10,792 nt of DNA from contig JAIRLT010000099.1 in NCBI GenBank assembly GCA_031259225.1, positions 1 through 10,792 on the forward strand, written 5' to 3'. Numbering within the stretch: the stretch's first letter is position 1; every line of letters starts with the position of its first letter. The notes below the pieces were generated by a model. The model did not search any database. It was not told the origin of the DNA and saw nothing but the letters and a program-made list of their open reading frames with translations. The DNA is from Prevotellaceae bacterium (GTDB lineage: Bacteria > Bacteroidota > Bacteroidia > Bacteroidales > UBA932). This document shows positions 5,534 through 10,792 of the stretch, piece after piece. The position numbers were made by a program, and so were the translations under genes.

Positions 5534-6934
5534 ATTACTGTCTCTGATTTTATATATCGCCGTTTGTCGGAACACCTGCCCCACGAGCCAACCAAAGGGC
5601 AGTCGGCGCTGTTCCGGGAACTTGCCGGGTTTATTCCGGATACGGCGGCGCCGAAAATTTTTATCCTCTCCGGTTATGCCGGCTCGGGCAAGACAACCGC
5701 TATTGCCGCCCTGGTGCGCCTGCTCGATGAATTGAAAATAAATGTCCTGCTGCTGGCGCCTACCGGTCGTGCAGCAAAGGTGCTTTCAAATTACACCGGC
5801 AAAAATGCGTTCACTATCCATAAGAAAATATATCGCCAAAAGTCGTTGAACGACGGTATCGGGCAGTTTGTGCTCAATCGCAATGAATATAAGGATACAA
5901 TTATTATTGTAGATGAGGCGTCGATGATTGCCAACGGTTCGCCGGAGCAGCCGGTCTTCGGCGCAGGATGCCTGCTTGACGATTTAGTGGCTTTTGCCGA
6001 CGGCGGGCAACGTTGCAAATTAATTCTCGTGGGCGACCCGGCGCAATTGCCGCCGGTAGGCTGGTCGCAAAGTCCCGCGCTGGATGAGCACGAAATGAAC
6101 CGCTATGGTTTGGCAGGACATATTGTGCTGACCGACGTCGTGCGGCAGGCGGCGCAATCGGGCATTTTGAGCAATGCCACCTTGCTGCGGGAAAATATTG
6201 AACACCATATACCGCAGTTGCCGGCGTTTTCGTTTCATCCGTTTCCCGATGTGGAAACCATTACCGGCGGCGAGGTAATGGAAAAACTGTCGGAAGCCTA
6301 CGACCATTACGGCGACCGCGAAACTATTGTGGTATGCCGTTCCAACAAGCGGGCAAACCGCTATAACCAGGGCATTCGGGGAAAAATCCAGTACCGCGAA
6401 GAGCAGCTGACTTCCGGCGACCGCATCATGGTGGTGAAAAATTCATACCAGTGCCGGAACCTTACCGACCACATGGATTTTATTGCCAACGGCGACATCG
6501 CCGACCTGATGCGTATCCGGAAATATGAGGAACGCTACGGCTTTCACTTTGCCGAAGCCGAACTGCGTTTCCCCGACTATAATAATACGGAACTGACGAC
6601 AAAAATCCTATTGGATACCCTGCTGACCGAAACGCCGTCGTTGAATGCCGAGCAGCAGCGGCAACTGTTTTTCGACGTCGCCGACGACTATGCACACATT
6701 ACCTCCAAACGGCAGCGCTACCGTGCCGTGCGCGAAGATGCTTATTACAATGCCCTGCAAATAAAATATGCAGCAGCCGTCACGTGCCACAAGGCACAAG
6801 GTGGGCAATGGAAAGCGGTGTTCCTTGATTATCCTTTTCCCGGCGGCGCGCCCCTGAGCATTGACGATTTGCGCTGGCTCTACACGGCATTTACCCGCGC
6901 TACTGAAAAACTGTACTTGGTGAATTTCCGGTAA
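5534..6934 (+). CDS. RecD/Dda-like SF1B ATP-dependent DNA helicase
   Basis: A superfamily 1B helicase-like AAA ATPase of the type common in Bacteroidales (about 470 residues), probably acting in DNA repair or recombination. From the start used here (466 residues), Walker A GYAGSGKTT is at 47-55, motif Ia APTGRAAKV at about 75-83, the Walker B-like IIIVDEASMI at about 123-132, and GDPAQLPPVG (motif III) at about 167-176. CHKAQGGQW and RWLYTAFTRATEKLYLV near the C terminus are the UvrD/RecD-type C-terminal motifs. The start is uncertain: no ATG or GTG lies at the right place. TTG 5507 is within the promoter and TTG 5564 would remove the N-terminal FIYRRL helix. ATT 5534 aligns with where I recall Bacteroides homologues beginning (MIN...), so I chose it; this alignment is from memory. 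No partner genes are adjacent. Confidence 0.88.
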   Translation: MTVSDFIYRRLSEHLPHEPTKGQSALFRELAGFIPDTAAPKIFILSGYAGSGKTTAIAALVRLLDELKINVLLLAPTGRAAKVLSNYTGKNAFTIHKKIYRQKSLNDGIGQFVLNRNEYKDTIIIVDEASMIANGSPEQPVFGAGCLLDDLVAFADGGQRCKLILVGDPAQLPPVGWSQSPALDEHEMNRYGLAGHIVLTDVVRQAAQSGILSNATLLRENIEHHIPQLPAFSFHPFPDVETITGGEVMEKLSEAYDHYGDRETIVVCRSNKRANRYNQGIRGKIQYREEQLTSGDRIMVVKNSYQCRNLTDHMDFIANGDIADLMRIRKYEERYGFHFAEAELRFPDYNNTELTTKILLDTLLTETPSLNAEQQRQLFFDVADDYAHITSKRQRYRAVREDAYYNALQIKYAAAVTCHKAQGGQWKAVFLDYPFPGGAPLSIDDLRWLYTAFTRATEKLYLVNFR

Positions 6935-6992
6935 ACGAAAGCCGGTACACGGTGTTATGTGTATTCCCTTTACGTGAATTCCTAATTTGGAT

Positions 6993-7217
6993 TTATTGCT
7001 GCTTGACCCCGTCTTTCAATACGTTTTCTTTGCAATATTTATCTGCTGCCGCGCTGAGCTCGGCGATACTCATGCCTTCCAACAGATGATGCTTGCGCCA
7101 TTCCGTATAATCAAAAGGCTGGCTCAACAAGGTATAAATGAATTGCTCGGCTTCCAACAAGCCCAATTCATTGGTAAGGCATTTCATACCTTTATCTAAT
7201 AATACAGTGCTATTCAT
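6993..7217 (-). CDS. Small putative antitoxin paired with PIN toxin
   Basis: A 74-residue, largely helical and acidic protein with no recognisable DNA-binding domain. The stretch FDYTEWR (35-41) resembles small proteins that I recall next to PIN-domain genes in Bacteroidota and Firmicutes. Its ATG (7215-7217) overlaps the end of the PIN gene by 8 nt (ATGAATAG), so translation is probably coupled. Position and size suggest the antitoxin of a VapBC-like pair, but the order is reversed, with the toxin gene first. It is convergent with the helicase gene across 58 bp. The function rests on context and is not proven by a domain. Confidence 0.6.
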   Translation of the reverse strand: MNSTVLLDKGMKCLTNELGLLEAEQFIYTLLSQPFDYTEWRKHHLLEGMSIAELSAAADKYCKENVLKDGVKQQ

Positions 7218-7653
7218 AATGATTAAAATAATGGTTTAAAAATTCTATAGGATTGCAAATGGTAATACGGTCATTGCGATATTTCAACATATGATTATCC
7301 ACTGTTATGCAATAGTTACAGTTAGCTGTTATGGCGCAAGCTATATGAAGCGCATCAGTTGTTTTAATACCTGTTTGTGTTATGTTTTCGGCAAGGGAAA
7401 CAATCTCGTTTGATGCATCAACAAATAAGACACTTAATGTTTCCCATTGTGCTATAGCATCCTTTTTTGCTGTGAATGGATTTTTGCTGTTCTCAAATTT
7501 CAGTATATAAGACCATACTAATTCAACATCTTTATTCATTACCAACTCTTGAATAAATAGTTTTGCACGCGCTTCAAACTGTATTTTTTGATTTGATTGC
7601 TCGTCGTATGGACGGTTAAAGCAACAATTATCTAAATATATCCGTTGTTTCAT
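7210..7653 (-). CDS. PIN-domain ribonuclease, VapC-like toxin
   Basis: A 147-residue PIN-domain protein. Acidic residues at the expected spots are D8 (YLDNCCFNRPYDEQ), E54 (LKFENSKN), D100 (TTDALHIACA) and D119 (TVDNHML), which would hold Mg2+ or Mn2+ for RNA cleavage. The pattern TxDALHIA is typical of PIN toxins. The LDNCCFNRP N-terminus defines a subgroup that I recall paired with small helical proteins. It lies first in a two-gene unit with the 74-residue protein at 6993-7217. The unit is visibly more AT-rich than its neighbours, consistent with horizontal acquisition. The target RNA is unknown. Confidence 0.82.
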   Translation of the reverse strand: MKQRIYLDNCCFNRPYDEQSNQKIQFEARAKLFIQELVMNKDVELVWSYILKFENSKNPFTAKKDAIAQWETLSVLFVDASNEIVSLAENITQTGIKTTDALHIACAITANCNYCITVDNHMLKYRNDRITICNPIEFLNHYFNHYE

Positions 7654-7668
7654 TGCCCTTATTTTTCA

Positions 7669-7676
7669 CAAATATA
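7669..7676 (-). promoter_or_regulatory. -7 box for the PIN/antitoxin pair
   Basis: On the minus strand this reads TATATTTG, a full match to TAnnTTTG, 15 bp before the start codon at 7653. Transcription would begin only about 8-10 nt before the ATG. No clear -33 element is seen. Confidence 0.5.
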
Positions 7677-7743
7677 CAAAAAATTAAAGATAATGCGACA
7701 ACTATCGGGAAGAAGAATTATTGATTGAAATTTAAGATTTTAT

Positions 7744-7758
7744 CCGGATAGTTTCCGG
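7744..7758 (-). terminator. Possible mnmA terminator hairpin
   Basis: Three bases after the mnmA stop, on the minus strand, CCGGA-AACTA-TCCGG forms a 5-bp stem with a 5-nt loop followed by ATAAAATCTT. The T-tract is poor, so this is a weak call. Confidence 0.3.
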
Positions 7759-7761
7759 TCG

Positions 7762-8928
7762 TCAATTTTCAATTACGCCCGAGCCGAGGAGTTCTTCGCC
7801 GTCGTACCAGGCGGCAAACTGCCCGGGTGTGATGCCGCGTTGCCGTTCGTCAAAGACGATGTACATTGCGCCGGGACGCCGGTAAAGCGTGGCTGCCTGC
7901 AACGGTTGGCGGTAGCGGATACGAACAAGGTAGCGCCGGGAAGTCCCTATTGCCATTTCCGTTCCGGGGCGTATCCAGTGCAAATCGGCAGCAGCTATTC
8001 GCAAGCCTTTGCGCAGCAGTCCCGGATGGTTTTGCCCTTCGCCGGCGTAGAGGATATTTTTTTCGACGTCGGTTGCCAGCACGAACAGCGACTCCATGCG
8101 CCCGCCAATGCCCAGTCCCTTCCGCTGTCCAATGGTGTAGCAATGCGCGCCGTTATGCTCGCCGATTTTTTTCCCCGCATGGGGATAATAACTGTACGGC
8201 GCACAAAGTTCCTCCGGGCTGTTTCCCGCTGGTTTGTTTTCGTAGAAATCCGGCGTTATTTCAATGATGGCGCCGGTGCGTGCGGTCAATTTTTGTTGCA
8301 GGAATACCGGCAAATCTATTTTCCCGACAAAGCAAATTCCTTGCGAATCCTTTTTGCCGGCAGTCGGCAAATCCGCTTCGGCAGCCAGCCGGCGTACTTC
8401 GGGTTTGAGTAAATGCCCGATAGGAAATAACGATTTTCCCAACTGCGCTTGTGAAAGCTGGCATAAGAAATAGCTCTGGTCTTTGTTGGGATCAATACCG
8501 GCGAGTAAAGCGTATGCCGGCGGCATGCTGTCGGCTACCGGGGCTATCCGGGCATAATGCCCCGTAGCCACCGCTTCTACGCCCAAGTTTAATGCGGTTT
8601 TCAGGAATACGTCGAATTTTATTTCACGGTTGCACAGCACATCCGGGTTCGGCGTACGCCCGCGCCCGTATTCGGCAAACATATAATCCACGACCCGCTG
8701 ACGGTATTCGCGGCTCAAATCAATGAAGTGAAACGGGATGTCCAATTTCTTTGCGACCAATTCCGCAATGGTTTTATCGTCTTCCCATCCGCAGTCGCCA
8801 TGGAGCGTACCGGCGGTATCGTGCCAGTTCTGCATGAACAGGGCTACGACTTCGTGTCCTTGCCGCTTTAACAGCAACGCCGCCACGCTTGAATCCACCC
8901 CGCCCGATAAACCGACTGCAATTTTCAT
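7762..8928 (-). CDS. mnmA: tRNA-specific 2-thiouridylase MnmA
   Basis: A 388-residue MnmA (TrmU), which uses ATP to activate U34 of tRNA-Lys, -Glu and -Gln and installs sulfur to give the 2-thio group of mnm5s2U. The PP-loop SGGVDS is at 8-13. The catalytic cysteines are C99 in NPDVLCNREIKF and C199 in GICFVGK, about 100 residues apart as in the family. PNKDQSYFLCQL (147-158) and the C-terminal beta-barrel domain (YTIGQRKGLGIGG; TPGQFAAWYDGEELLGSGVI) are present. It is slightly longer than the E. coli enzyme (368). The start ATG is 25 nt downstream of the SRP RNA gene on the same strand, and I see no clear promoter of its own in that gap, so some expression may come by readthrough. The gene is intact. 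Confidence 0.97.
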   Translation of the reverse strand: MKIAVGLSGGVDSSVAALLLKRQGHEVVALFMQNWHDTAGTLHGDCGWEDDKTIAELVAKKLDIPFHFIDLSREYRQRVVDYMFAEYGRGRTPNPDVLCNREIKFDVFLKTALNLGVEAVATGHYARIAPVADSMPPAYALLAGIDPNKDQSYFLCQLSQAQLGKSLFPIGHLLKPEVRRLAAEADLPTAGKKDSQGICFVGKIDLPVFLQQKLTARTGAIIEITPDFYENKPAGNSPEELCAPYSYYPHAGKKIGEHNGAHCYTIGQRKGLGIGGRMESLFVLATDVEKNILYAGEGQNHPGLLRKGLRIAAADLHWIRPGTEMAIGTSRRYLVRIRYRQPLQAATLYRRPGAMYIVFDERQRGITPGQFAAWYDGEELLGSGVIEN

Positions 8929-8946
8929 TTTTTTGAAATATACTTT

Positions 8947-8968
8947 AAAAAAAGGGTAAGCTACTTAC
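8947..8968 (-). terminator. T-tract at the 3' end of the SRP RNA
   Basis: On the minus strand, GTAAG-TAG-CTTAC-CC is followed by seven T (8953 down to 8947). More probably the terminal SRP RNA stem (GGGTAAG with CTTACCC) serves as the stem, with the T-run acting as terminator. mnmA begins 18 nt later. Confidence 0.5.
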
Positions 8969-9051
8969 ATCGCATCGCTACAACTGTTTTACCTTTGCTG
9001 CCTTCCAGCCCTGGAGGAGTTCAACAGGAGCAGATCGTATAAGACTTACCC
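8954..9051 (-). ncRNA. ffs: Signal recognition particle RNA (4.5S-type)
   Basis: About 98 nt on the minus strand. The 5' end GGGTAAG pairs with the 3' end CTTACCC, giving the closing stem. The apical region reads CCAGGGCTGGAAGGCAGCA, with the GGAA tetraloop and the purine-rich internal loop to which Ffh (SRP54) binds; the E. coli equivalent is CAGGTCCGGAAGGAAGCAG. Arms CTGTT and AACAG around it also pair. The promoter box at 9057-9064 lies just before the predicted 5' end, and seven T follow the 3' end. The RNA works with Ffh and FtsY to target membrane and exported proteins. It lies directly upstream of mnmA. The ends are set from pairing and may be off by a few bases. Confidence 0.93.
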
Positions 9052-9056
9052 AGCCG

Positions 9057-9064
9057 CAAAGGTA
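9057..9064 (-). promoter_or_regulatory. -7 box for the SRP RNA gene
   Basis: On the minus strand this reads TACCTTTG, a full TAnnTTTG match, with its last base 5 bases before the predicted RNA 5' end at 9051. That spacing is what the consensus predicts. It is back to back with the -7 box of the DUF4199 gene 13 bp away. Confidence 0.65.
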
Positions 9065-9077
9065 CAAATATTTTTCA

Positions 9078-9085
9078 TATCTTTG
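9078..9085 (+). promoter_or_regulatory. -7 box for the DUF4199-glycosyltransferase operon
   Basis: TATCTTTG matches TAnnTTTG and gives a leader of about 22 nt before the ATG at 9113. The in-frame TTG at 9083 lies inside this box, which excludes it as a start. Confidence 0.6.
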
Positions 9086-9112
9086 TATAATGAATTTTTT
9101 AAAAAAATACTT

Positions 9113-9643
9113 ATGAAAAAGTCCTTCTTTCAAAGCGCTGCTACCCATGGACTCCTTATCGGGTTAGCGCTTATCATCCTGTCATTGCTCGACTGGTCGC
9201 TGGGTTTCTACGGGCTAAATACCCCCTTTTCATTACTCACCTATGTGGTGTTCATTGGCGGGCTGGTTTGGAGCGCCATTGCTTACCGCCAACAAACCGG
9301 CGGGTATATTTCATACGGGCAGGCATTCGGTTACAGTATCACGGTCGCAGCGGTGTATGCTGTTCTGGCTGCGGTTTTCAGCTTGTTGCTTATGCAGGTG
9401 ATAGACCCAACGTATATGGAAAACGTATGGGCGCTCACGGAAGAAACCTTACTGGATGCGGGAATGTCGCAGGCGCAGGTTGATATGGTGATGGAAATGT
9501 CGTCCAAAATTTCGCATCCGGCAATTACCTTTATTTCTTCGGTCTTTGGCACCTTGTTGGTTTCTGCGATTATTGCGCTCATCACATCAGCGATTGTGAA
9601 GAAAGTAAACACAAATCCATTTGCCGGCGGTGAAAATCTTTAA
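9113..9643 (+). CDS. DUF4199-type inner-membrane protein
   Basis: A 176-residue membrane protein with four predicted transmembrane segments at about 12-32, 38-58, 72-97 and 136-163. A soluble, acidic, Met-rich loop (98-134) lies between the third and fourth. Size, topology and the GYISYGQAFGY motif (64-74) fit the DUF4199 family of Bacteroidota, whose function is not known to me. The ATG at 9113 was chosen because the frame extension to TTG 9083 lies in the promoter. It is followed 10 bp later by a family 2 glycosyltransferase, a pairing common in Bacteroidales and most likely an operon, suggesting a role in envelope glycan or lipid-linked sugar metabolism. Confidence 0.82.
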   Translation: MKKSFFQSAATHGLLIGLALIILSLLDWSLGFYGLNTPFSLLTYVVFIGGLVWSAIAYRQQTGGYISYGQAFGYSITVAAVYAVLAAVFSLLLMQVIDPTYMENVWALTEETLLDAGMSQAQVDMVMEMSSKISHPAITFISSVFGTLLVSAIIALITSAIVKKVNTNPFAGGENL

Positions 9644-9653
9644 CCCGGAAAAG

Positions 9654-10613
9654 ATGTTAGCGATATCCGTCGTCATCCCGCTATATAACGAGGAAGCGTC
9701 GCTTCCTGAGTTGGTCGAGTGGATTGCGCGCGTGATGCGCGATAACTTATATTCATTTGAAATTATTTTAGTGGACGATGGCAGCCGCGACCGTTCATGG
9801 AATGTCATTAAAACCTTGGCGGTAACACGACCGTATATTCACGGCATCCGCTTCCGCCGCAACTACGGGAAGTCGGCGGCACTGTTCTGCGGATTTGAAG
9901 CGGCACAGGGCGAAATAGTAATTACGATGGACGCCGACCTGCAAGACAATCCCGGTGAAATCCCGGCGCTGTATAGAAAAATTACTTCCGGAGACTTTGA
10001 CCTCGTGTCCGGATGGAAAAAGGAACGGCACGACAGTAAACTGGCGAAAATTATCCCCTCTAAAATCTTCAATGCCGTGACCCGCCTCATCACCGGTATT
10101 AAGCTGCATGACATGAACTGCGGGTTGAAAGCCTATAAAAACAAAGTAATAAAAAGCGTGGAAGTATACGGCGAAATGCACCGCTACATTCCGGTGCTGG
10201 CGAAACAGGCGGGCTTTACACGCATCGGCGAACAGGTGGTGGTGCATTCCGAACGGAAATACGGGCAGTCAAAATTCGGCTTCTCGCGCTTTATACATGG
10301 CTTCCTCGACCTGATGAGCGTAATGATAGTAGGGAAATTCGGGAAAAAGCCCATGCACTTTTTCGGCGTGGTCGGTACGCTGATGTTTATGCTCGGCGGC
10401 TTCATTGCCTTGTGGCTGATTGTTTCCAAACTCATGGCGCAAAGTCGCGACGAAATTTTCCGCGCGGTTACCGACCAGCCCTTATTCTACCTTGCCATAC
10501 TGGCTATCATCATCGGCGTCCAGTTATTTTTAGCCGGATTTATTGCAGAACTGGTAGCCCGCGCCAGCGGCGACCGCAATAAATACCTGATAGAAGAAAG
10601 AATTAGGAATTGA
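9654..10613 (+). CDS. GT2 glycosyltransferase, polyprenyl-phosphate type, membrane-anchored
   Basis: A 319-residue family 2 glycosyltransferase of the DPM1/GtrB/ArnC kind, which moves a sugar from a nucleotide sugar to a polyprenyl phosphate at the cytoplasmic face of the inner membrane. Motifs in order: SVVIPLYNEE (5-14), LVDDGSRD (39-46), the metal-binding DAD at 93-95 in TMDADLQDNPGEIP, MNCGLKAY (154-161), HRYIPVLA (176-183) and RKYGQSKFG (201-209). Two transmembrane segments follow at about 235-259 and 277-302, as in GtrB. ATG 9654 is preferred to TTG 9621 or GTG 9630 because homologues start just before SVVIPL and it follows the DUF4199 stop by 10 bp. The last residues (RIRN, stop) come from an AT-rich heptad repeat that continues downstream. 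Sugar specificity cannot be read from the sequence. Confidence 0.92.
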   Translation: MLAISVVIPLYNEEASLPELVEWIARVMRDNLYSFEIILVDDGSRDRSWNVIKTLAVTRPYIHGIRFRRNYGKSAALFCGFEAAQGEIVITMDADLQDNPGEIPALYRKITSGDFDLVSGWKKERHDSKLAKIIPSKIFNAVTRLITGIKLHDMNCGLKAYKNKVIKSVEVYGEMHRYIPVLAKQAGFTRIGEQVVVHSERKYGQSKFGFSRFIHGFLDLMSVMIVGKFGKKPMHFFGVVGTLMFMLGGFIALWLIVSKLMAQSRDEIFRAVTDQPLFYLAILAIIIGVQLFLAGFIAELVARASGDRNKYLIEERIRN

Positions 10614-10692
10614 ATTATAAATTATGAGTTATGAATTATGAGTTAGCTGGCGCGCCAGCCAATTAGAAATTAAAAATCAGAAATTAAAAATC
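10612..10692. repeat. Heptads, palindrome GCTGGCGCGCCAGC, heptads
   Basis: GAATTAT, AAATTAT, GAGTTAT, GAATTAT and GAGTTAG (10612-10646) lead into the perfect 14-bp palindrome at 10646-10659. It is followed by a 14-bp sequence, AGAAATTAAAAATC, present twice in tandem (10665-10678, 10679-10692), itself two heptads long. The left arm overlaps the glycosyltransferase stop codon and the right arm ends 2 bp before the uvrA ATG, so the repeat makes up nearly the whole intergenic space. Confidence 0.8.
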
Positions 10693-10694
10693 AA

Positions 10695-10792
10695 ATGAAA
10701 GCAATAACCGTGCATGGCGCACGCGAACATAATTTAAAAAACATAGACGTAACTATTCCCCGCAACAAACTTACAGTAATTACCGGATTGAG
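10695..10792 (+). CDS. uvrA: Excinuclease ABC subunit A, N-terminal part (partial)
   Basis: The first 32 codons of a gene that continues past the right edge. The N-terminus MKAITVHGAREHNLKNID, then IPRNKLTVITGL, is the highly conserved start of UvrA. The window ends just before the first Walker A motif (GLSGSGKSS). UvrA is the damage-sensing ATPase of nucleotide excision repair, working with UvrB and UvrC. No -7 promoter box is visible between the glycosyltransferase gene and this start, the space being filled by the heptad-palindrome repeat. Confidence 0.93.
   Translation, partial: MKAITVHGAREHNLKNIDVTIPRNKLTVITGL

Noticed and set aside
6935..6992. Terminator between the helicase and the convergent small gene
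   Set aside because: Only short CCGG-type complementarity is seen, without a stable stem or T-run.
7840..8412. 190-codon open frame on the plus strand opposite mnmA
   Set aside because: It is antisense to a complete, well-conserved mnmA and its translation resembles no family I know; it is a by-product of GC-rich coding sequence.
9083..9112. TTG start for the DUF4199 protein, adding ten residues
   Set aside because: The codon lies within the TATCTTTG promoter box, and ATG 9113 begins a normal N-terminus.
9621..9653. TTG or GTG start for the glycosyltransferase inside the DUF4199 gene
   Set aside because: ATG 9654 sits just before the conserved SVVIPLYNEE, as in homologues, so the extension is unlikely to be translated.

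Overview
The window looks like a chromosomal segment of a Bacteroidota bacterium, most likely of the order Bacteroidales. The evidence is a set of TAnnTTTG-type -7 promoter boxes, the near absence of Shine-Dalgarno sequences, a TonB-dependent receptor with an N-terminal carboxypeptidase-like domain, a HYC_CC_PP-type small protein, a Bacteroides-type RecD/Dda-like helicase, and a DUF4199-glycosyltransferase pair. Genes are mostly of balanced GC content. Intergenic regions are AT-rich or carry GC-rich repeats.

Layout. Bases 1-321 (minus) hold the first 107 residues of an exported metallo-beta-lactamase-fold protein, divergent from a plus-strand group. That group (416-3671) comprises a Cys/His-rich HYC_CC_PP protein, a TonB-dependent receptor and a small exported heavy-metal-associated (CxxC) protein, and looks like a metal (perhaps copper) handling module of the cell envelope. 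About 380 bp of repeats follow (3672-4049), then an orphan TolC-family outer-membrane protein (4050-5390) and a RecD-like ATPase/helicase without a conventional start codon (about 5534-6934). The minus strand then carries a PIN-domain toxin with an overlapping 74-residue putative antitoxin (6993-7653), the tRNA thiolase mnmA (7762-8928) and, just upstream of mnmA, the SRP RNA gene (8954-9051). Back on the plus strand are a DUF4199 membrane protein, a family 2 glycosyltransferase with two C-terminal membrane segments, and the first 32 codons of uvrA.

The most unusual signal is not a gene. Four intergenic regions carry about five 7-bp degenerate repeat units (about 35 bp) running directly into a short GC-rich element, in most cases the 14-bp palindrome GCTGGCGCGCCAGC or part of it. 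The heptad sequence differs between sites while the period and layout are kept. In two cases the heptads enter the preceding gene and supply its last codons and/or stop codon. In one case, opposing heptads form a long stem followed by seven T, like an intrinsic terminator. A separate array of six 23-bp units lies between two of these elements.
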